Positions 57,635-64,000 of a DNA stretch of 64,000 nt are shown piece after piece. Both the position numbers and the translations under genes were made by a program. Numbering within the stretch: position 1 is the first letter of the stretch; every line of letters starts with the position of its first letter. The stretch is taken from contig JAEMWC010000167.1 in assembly GCA_016490735.1 (NCBI GenBank), positions 868,501-932,500 on the forward strand. The letters run 5' to 3'. This DNA is from Pachyseris speciosa (Eukaryota > Cnidaria > Anthozoa > Scleractinia > Pachyseridae). The notes under the pieces were generated by a model. That model was not told where the DNA came from. It made no database searches and worked only from the letters and a program-made list of their open reading frames with translations.

Positions 57635-57861
57635 AATTGAAGGGTTGAAAGCGAAACTATCATATATGATGGGTTGTGTGAAGGTACTTTAGGCCAGGTC
57701 TTTTTTTTCAAAAACGAAGCGCGCAACAGCAAAAAAAAAAATACAGGGCAATGTTCTTTGACAAAAATGGAGTCCATGTTAAAATTCAGCCAATTCCGAG
57801 CAATTTGAAATTTCGACGCTGAATGGTCACATATGATAGTTTCACTTTCAGCCCTTCAATT
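57635..57861. mobile_element. short TIR element, 227 bp, between the convergent genes
   Basis: AATTGAAGGGTTGAAAGCG and its imperfect inverse CTTTCAGCCCTTCAATT, continuing through AAACTATCATATATG. Its TTGAAGGG end and 227-bp length match the element at 52592. Confidence 0.7.
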
Positions 57862-58867
57862 AAATTAATGACATTGTTTGGGGTATCACCATGATGACAA
57901 ACCCGTAAGGAGAATGTTTAGTTGCATCACTTAAATTTTGGGCTTTTAAAAGGCTTTAGTCATATGCTTGCAAATGAAATCAAAAAACAACTGAGACCTT
58001 GATTTTGTCTTGATAAGAACATTTTACCAGGAATTCTAGCATTTTCTGCCACATTGGGAGATTGAAAAAAGTCCCAAGAAGGTCTGTATACAACAATAAT
58101 ACATGGTAAAGAAATGCAACATATTGGACATAGGTGATAATAAAGAATGAGTCTTTTTGGCTTTTGTCTTACATGGACAAAATAAATGCTATAAAAAAAT
58201 GCTTTCACAGAAAACCACTTATTATTGTGGTCAGCAACTATGATACTGTAATCCATTTTGGAAAGTAAAAGTTTTATATCTACTTTACGAAGTGGAAAAT
58301 GATGTCAAAAATTAGTGTTGGGCCCTGTAATTCCTGTCATGTTTATGAATAATTCCTCGATAAATACACATGTATAAACGCAATGAAACTTTTATCTAAA
58401 ACCTGACTATTTCTTGAAGAACTTGGGCTAGAGAAATGGGGGAAATTGACTGTCACAAACCAACAGACTGAAAGAGAAAACACCAGGTATCAACAGGAAC
58501 AAGAGAAATAACAGTAACCCGGAGCTTACTAAGGCACATCATTGGCTTCCCCATGGGGTCGAACCCAGGGCTAACCAGGGAGATGTGAAGGGAATACAAG
58601 GAGGTGGATGGGATTCTTTGCCCAACATTGTTTTACAATCAAGGATTAGCAGCGGGGGAATTAGGTTGCCAAGGTGATATTCTGCTGAGAGACACCTCAG
58701 CCATGGAAATGCCCTGACCCCCAGGAAAATCCCTCAAGTTTGCTTGACTGATTTTACAAACCACCTGGTTAGCCTTGGGGTCAACACATGGGAAACCAAA
58801 GACGTGCATACTGTGACCCTCTGGCAAATAGGTTTCAATACCAACAAATGCTTATTTAGCAACCTGG
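57862..58867. other. intergenic between the convergent genes
   Basis: Only unsupported short frames. AATAAA-like signals exist on both strands (58,138 region), so the polyA sites of both genes probably lie here. Confidence 0.4.
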
Positions 58868-60175
58868 CTAGGATTGCCTATATCCCATATAAATGCCATC
58901 TGGAGCAGGGTAAAATCTTCTTATCGTGAGAACAACACATGAAGGCAAAACCCGTCGGTTTCCCTTTCCCAATTTTCCATACTTCCATAAACAGTATTGT
59001 CTGTAGGCTGCTTTTCTATATGAATTTGTTGAATAATCTGGTTCCTCGGCAAGTATGTCGAACCTTGCCCGAATAGCTAATGTCAGTACTTCCCGGTCAA
59101 GGCAGATGTTTTGATACATGGCGTAAGAAGTAACACAAGTTCTTTTTCTACAGCAAACATTCTCCATATCCAGAGGCATAGGTCTACAAACTGAACAATC
59201 ACACCATTCAGGAGCACCAGCATCTCGATCAGGACCGGGATCAGGATCAGCAGAGCCACTGATTTCTACTCGGATGTTCTTTGCGTATTCCAAACTACCT
59301 CTGCCTTGGCTGAGAAGTCTAAGAAGAATTTGGTCTTTTTCATCAGTGGCCAGGGTTGTTATAAAGTCCTGATGAAAAACGTGTACAACATAAGATGTAT
59401 GAGAACAAATTATGCAATTATTTCTTACATCGAACCCTCGTTGAACTAACTTTATACGACATTGATCCAATACAAATTAAAATAGTAAAAGTTTAACTTG
59501 AAACAATTGAAGAGACCATGGAGAACTTTCATTTAGAAACGTATTTGAAACGCAATCGATTCAGCTGTCAATTTTATAGCATACAATGCGAATATGTGTG
59601 AGTGATTCATTGGGAAATGTGACAATGAAAGAGCAAAACTCGGCACCGAAGACGATGAATGTTTGTTTATGCGTTTCAGAAGTGAATGAGCACTGAACTT
59701 ACTTGTATTTCTCTTTCTGCGTTCGCGGCCTGCTCTTGATGACGACTAAAAGCACTGGGGTTTCTATTCACCACAACCTCAACTGTCTTGTTTTTGCATG
59801 CGATCCTCTTTGTTCCACACTTGCAGCTGCTGGAGCATTCCACTGAAGCATTCTTACAGGGACAGCCAGGGTTTTTTGCGGTCTTTTTACGGCTGCACGA
59901 ATTCTTACAGGCACAGGTCTGTGACGGAGCAAAACATTTGCTACGGAAAACGGCGATTTAAAAAAAAAAATTTAATCGGGCACGTTCACGAGGCAAATGT
60001 GGATTTGACTTACCACTCGACTCACGTTCGCCAAAGGGACAGCGTTGGAAGCTGTTTCTACCGATTCCTCGTTCGTTTGTTCGCGTGGTGCAACAGGCGA
60101 ACCATATATGTTTACGGAAACAGCCTCCTCCATTTCTACAACATCTACGTCCACGTCGTGGTCGATTTCCTCCAT
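58868..60175 (-). CDS. CXC-motif plus P2X7 ballast-domain protein, 3 exons, 292 aa
   Basis: Model on the minus strand: exons 60175-60014, 59918-59703, 59368-58868, all phase 0 with GT-AG. Residues 1-54 are acidic (MEEIDHDVDVDVVEMEEA). Residues 55-126 hold a Cys-rich motif, TCACKNSC...GCPCKNASVECSSSCKCG, like CXC/tesmin zinc-binding repeats. Residues 127-292 carry EWCDCSVC (C182, C184, C187), CCRKRTC (C198, C199, C204), YRKAAYRQYCLWKYG and RRVLPSCVVLTIRRFYP, ending GIYMGYRQS. Known: this is the cysteine-rich zinc-binding 'ballast' fold of the vertebrate P2X7 receptor C-terminus. Here it has no channel, so it is not a receptor. Nuclear, DNA- or protein-binding action is inference. It faces the transposase-like gene tail to tail. 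Confidence 0.8.
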
Positions 60176-60255
60176 TTTAGCCGGCACTCGCCTCTGATCT
60201 CTTGACCTTTGCGCACGTGTCAGGATCGCGGCGGGAATGAAAACAACAACAAAGG

Positions 60256-60276
60256 CGCGCAAGGTATTGTGGTTGG
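60256..60276 (-). repeat. right terminal inverted repeat of the two-gene element
   Basis: Inverse of 50876-50896. It ends next to GGATTGTGTTGAAGACTCTC, which resembles the start of the neighbouring repeat array. Confidence 0.75.
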
Positions 60277-60289
60277 GATTGTGTTGAAG

Positions 60290-60690
60290 ACTCTCGCGAA
60301 TCGACTTCCGGTGAGACGATTCGACTGCCACACAGACGAATCGATCGATTCGAATCGACAACGTATTCCACCCTCACTGTTACCTTGCAGTGGTATTGAG
60401 TCTAAGACTCTCGCGAATCGACTTCCGGTGAGACGATTCGACTGCCATACAGACGAATCGATCGATTCGATCGTTCGAATCGAGTCGAAACGACAACGTA
60501 TTCCACCCTCCCTGTTGCCTTGCAGCGGTATTGATCATGAGTCTAAGCCGACTCTCGCGAATCGACTTGCGGTGAGACGATTCGACTGCCAAAACAGACG
60601 AATTGATTGAATTGAGTCGAATCGACAACGTATTCCATCCTCCCCGTTGCCTTTCAACGGTATTCTGTCTAAGACTCTGCTAACATAGAC
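60290..60690 (+). repeat. tandem array of about 117-144-bp units rich in CGATTCGAATCG
   Basis: Units begin GTGAGACGATTCGACTGCC at 60,311, 60,428 and 60,572, each followed by CGACAACGTATTCCACCC and TCTAAG...CTCTCGCGAATCG. Unit length varies through internal CGAT palindromes. Related to 45,288-45,890. Confidence 0.85.
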
Positions 60691-60840
60691 GAATCGCCTC
60701 GATTTGGGTGTATTGGACAACCCTTAAATTTTAAGCAGGAATATAAGTGGACCGGTAGATCAGCTTCGAAAAGACTGCTCAACATGAATGAACACAATGC
60801 ATAAATTTTCAATCAGTCAATTCACACAGGGCTTTATGTT

Positions 60841-62565
60841 CCTGTGTGCCCACAGTTTCCCTGTGCCCACTGTTCCTCTGTGCCCAAGGTTCCTCTGTGC
60901 CCAGTGTTCCTCTGTGCCTACTGGCCCTCTGTGCCCACTGTTCCTCTATGCCCGCTGCTCCTCTGCGCCCTATGTTCCTCTGTGCTTCCTGTTCCTCTGT
61001 GCCCAATGTTCCTCTCTGTGCCCACTGTTCCTCTGTGCCCACTGTTCCTCTGTGCCCACTGTTCCTCTGTGACCACTGTTACTCTGTGCCCACTGTTACT
61101 CTGTGCCCGCAATTCCAATGTGCCCACTGTTCCTGTGTGCCCACTGTACTTCTGTGCCACTGTTCCTCTGTGCCCACTGTACCTCTGTGCCCACTGTTCC
61201 TGTGCCCACAATTCCTGTGTGCCCACTGTTCCTGTGCGCCCACTGTACCTCTGTGCCCACTGTACCTCTGTGCCCAGTGTTCCTTTAAGCCCACTGTACC
61301 TCTGTGCCCACTGTTCCTCTGTGTCCACTGTTCCTTTGTGCCCACTGTTCCTCTGTGCCCACTGTTCCTCTGTACCCACTGTACCTCTGTGCCCACTGTA
61401 CCTCTGTGCCCAGTGTTCCTTTGTTCCCACTGTACCTCTGTGCCCACTGTTCCTCTGTGTCCACTGTTCCTTTGTGCCCACTGTTCCTCTGTGCCCACTG
61501 TTCCTCTGTACCCACTGTACCTCTGTGCCCACTGTTCCTCTGTGCCCACTGCACCTCAATGCCCACTGTTCCTCTGTGCCCACTATTCCGCTGTACCCAC
61601 TGTTCCCCTGTACCCACTGTACCTCCGTGCCCACTGTTCCTCTGTGCCCACTATTCCGCTGTACCCACTGTTCCCCTGTACCCACTGTACCTCTGTGCCC
61701 ACTGTTCCTTTGTGCCCACTGCACCTCTGTGCCCACTGTACCTCTGTGCCCACTTTTCCTCTGTGCCCACTGTTCCTCTGTATCCACTGTACCTCTGTGC
61801 CCACTGTACCTCTGTGCCCACTGTTCCTCTGTGCCCACTGTTCCTCTGTATCCACTGTACCTCTGTGCCCACTGTTCCTCTGTATCCACTGTACCTCTGT
61901 GCCCACTGTTCCTCTGTATCCACTGTACCTCTGTGCCCACTGTACCTCTGTGCCCACTGTTCCTCTGTGCCCACTGTTCCTCTGTATCCACTGTACCTCT
62001 GTGCCCACTGTTCCTCTGTATCCACTGTACCTCTGTATCCACTGTACCTCTGTGCCCACTGTTCCTCTGTATCCACTGTACCTCTGTGCCCACTGTTCCT
62101 CTGTGCCCACTGTTCCTCTGTATCCACTGTACCTCTGTGCCCACTGTACCTCTGTGCCACTGTTCCTCTGTATCCACTGTACCTCTGTGCCCACTGTTCC
62201 TCTGTGCCCACTGTTCCTCTGTGACCACTGTTACTCTGTGCCCACTGTTCCTCTGTGCCCGCAATTCCAATGTGCCCACTGTTCCTGTGTGCCCACTGTA
62301 CCTCTCTGCCCTTTGTTCCTGTGTGCCCACTGTACCTCTGTGCCCACTGTTCCTGTGCCCACAATTCCTGTGTGCCCACTGTTCCTGTGCGCCCACTGTA
62401 CCTCTGTGCCCACTGTACCTCTGTGCCCAGTGTTCCTTTGTGCCCACTGTACCTCTGTGCCCACTGTTCCTCTGTGTCCACTCTTCCTCTGTACCCACTG
62501 TACCTCTGTGCCCACTGTTCCTCTGTATCCACTGTACCTCTGTGTCCACTGTTCCTCTGTGCACA
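60841..62565 (+). repeat. 17-bp minisatellite, about 100 copies
   Basis: Unit CTGTGCCCACTGTTCCT with variants (TATCCACTGTACCTCTG and others). Because 17 is not a multiple of three, every forward frame reads the same 17-residue repeat (LCPLFLCAHCSSVPTVP). This creates overlapping open frames of over 600 codons; the minus strand does likewise (HRGTVGTEEQWAQRNSG). These are not genes. A segment of about 220 bp at 61,067-61,290 is duplicated at 62,220-62,440. Confidence 0.95.
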
Positions 62566-63791
62566 CAACCTCGTTCCCAGGGTCTCTCCTCTTCCCGACC
62601 CCTGGTGGAGCGAGAGAGAAGAGACCCTGGTTCAGGCTGGTCACGTGTCTCCCAGAATCTGGGAGATTACAAATAAATAAGTCGAGGGAGGGGCTGGTTA
62701 GTGTAAAAGTTGTCTCTACTGAACCTAGGGCAGAACGGAAAAGTACCGAAAGCCAACGAAGCACGGACCATGTCGAGTGGGATAAATCCTGATAAATCCT
62801 CAGCCACCAAAACAAAATTACAAGGCGATGGCTAGTGCGACGGCTGAAAGACAAAACAAAAGTTGTACATGTGAACGGGTAAAGGGTAACTACCGCCTGT
62901 AGTCGGGATCAAGGCTTGAAGTGATACGTAAATATTAATTTCTAGGAACACAAGTAAGCAATTGCACGTTAAACGTTTACATTCATTTATAACGGCTTCA
63001 GATCACTATCCCCTCGATTCGTTTTGACACGGTGGTCAATTCTCCGTTGGTAAGCCACACAGACGCCAAAATTTTGCATACACGAAACAAACAGCCACTC
63101 GTTTGCCAAGAGGTTAACGCAATAAGCATTTTGTCAGCTGAAGTTTCTTCGAAATTTATATTTTGCTCGAAGTGGTTCGAAAAGAAAAAGAAATAAACGA
63201 GCTATGTTTTTCAGAGGCTCTCGAAGATCCAAAAGCTTTGACGTGAAAATCATCGGAGGCACATTTCACAGGAAACGATTATCATTCGATCTTCTCAAAT
63301 GTACCACACCACGTTGATTTGTTACAGCATTAATTCGGATGCGTCAATACTTTAACTGTTAGCGAATGAAAACGAAACTTTTACACAGCAACCATGAAGA
63401 GTTCATGGGCATATTAGGACTCTTATAATAGTTGCGTGTCTGGATCTTTCTCATATGCCGTCTCAACCGGGTCGGGAACACTCTATTCTTTATATCAATC
63501 GTGATCGAAAGCTTTTTGAATATCAGAGAAATAAACTTTTTAGTTCCAATGAATGAGAGTTGTTTTGAAACCGATGACTTTCCCAGATGACTGCATGAAA
63601 TTGTCAGCGAGTAGAGAACACAATAGCGCTTGCCTTGATTGTGACAAAACAAACGGCAACAAAACATTGAAATATAAGGACCCCTCCCTAACGTCTTCAA
63701 TTGTCTCAGACACACGTGACCAGCCTGAACAGGGGTCTCTTCTCTCTCGCTCCAGGGGTTGGGAAGAGGAGAGGCCCTGGGAACGAGGTTG
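62566..63791. mobile_element. TIR element, 1,226 bp, 9-bp TSD, inside the minisatellite
   Basis: CAACCTCGTTCCCAGGG at the left and CCCTGGGAACGAGGTTG at the right are inverted, and similarity runs about 85 bp inward. CTGTGCACA flanks both ends (62557-62565 and 63792-63800). Each arm is itself a hairpin (CCAGGGTCTCT...AGAGACCCTGG). The interior (62,700-63,700) holds no gene I recognise. Confidence 0.85.
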
Positions 63792-64000
63792 CTGTGCACA
63801 CTGTATCTCAGTGCCCACTGTTTCTCTGCACCGACTCTACCTCTGTGCCCTCTGTTCCTGTGCCCACAATTCCTGTGTGCCCACTGTTCCTGTGCGCCCA
63901 CTGTACCTCTGTGCCCAGTGTTCCTCTGTGCTTACTGTACCTCTGTGCCCACTGTTCCTGTGTGCCCACTGTACCTCTGTGCCCGCTGTTCCTTTCTGCC
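63792..64000 (+). repeat. 17-bp minisatellite, continuation past the TIR element
   Basis: The same unit resumes after the target duplication and runs off the window. It includes a third copy of part of the 220-bp higher-order segment (63,845-63,910). Confidence 0.95.

Larger units (their letters stand above)
50876..60276. mobile_element. candidate two-gene DNA transposon, 9.4 kb, 21-bp perfect TIRs
   Basis: A 21-bp sequence containing CCACAATACCTTGCGCGC at 50876-50896 is perfectly inverted at 60256-60276. These lie just outside, and 5' of, both of two convergent genes: 215 bp before the first start codon and 80 bp before the second. The plus gene is DDE-transposase-like, the minus gene a CXC plus P2X7-ballast protein. 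No target duplication could be fixed; the right end abuts a repeat array. An alternative is a pair of neighbouring genes sharing a promoter motif. Confidence 0.6.

Noticed and set aside
60300..60700. CRISPR array from regularly spaced repeats
   Set aside because: Units are 117-144 bp, spacers are not unique, and the window is eukaryotic; it is a tandem satellite.
60844..62792. Open frames of 548-648 codons on both strands
   Set aside because: They are the 17-bp minisatellite read in different frames; the composition is purely periodic and no start or splice context exists.

Overview
This is a non-bacterial, AT-rich, intron-bearing and repeat-crowded stretch of animal genome. The repeat families (tRNA-headed SINEs, Penelope-like elements, many short TIR elements), secreted immunoglobulin-type exons and a P2X7 'ballast'-domain gene fit an anthozoan cnidarian such as a stony coral. 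That assignment is inference from family recognition; no species-diagnostic gene is present.

Layout. 1-2.9 kb: decayed non-LTR retrotransposon (RT, CCHC, restriction-like endonuclease). 4.66-8.8 kb, minus: Penelope-like element that lost most of its RT and carries a 1.55-kb Mutator-like long-TIR element in a 9-bp target duplication. 10.5-11.5 kb: small repeats. 11.7-26.2 kb, plus: a modular immunoglobulin-superfamily gene (signal-peptide exon, repeated V-like exons, Thr-rich mini-exons, two I-set exons, last exon, polyA signal). All exon borders I use are phase 1, giving a model of 598 aa. One V-like exon is frame-broken. Its introns carry SINEs, a truncated LINE, TIR elements and a 42-bp minisatellite. 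26.2-50.9 kb: gene-poor, with nested repeats: a TA-flanked TIR element, a foldback, a 263-bp element with a canonical type I hammerhead ribozyme between 14-bp target duplications, a three-copy SINE concatemer between one pair of 14-bp duplications, two 1.44-kb LTR-like direct repeats 5.5 kb apart, minisatellites and a tandem Penelope-type terminal repeat.

50.88-60.28 kb is the most interesting unit: two convergent spliced genes between 21-bp perfect inverted repeats. The plus gene (10 exons, 786 aa) looks like an RNase H-fold DDE transposase. The minus gene (3 exons, 292 aa) joins a Cys-rich CXC-like motif to a P2X7-type zinc 'ballast' domain. I read this as a candidate two-gene DNA transposon. 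60.3-64 kb: repeats rich in CGATTCG, then a large 17-bp minisatellite interrupted by a 1.2-kb TIR element in a 9-bp target duplication.

The long open frames in the minisatellites are period artefacts, not genes. All exon structures are by-eye splice predictions without transcript evidence.
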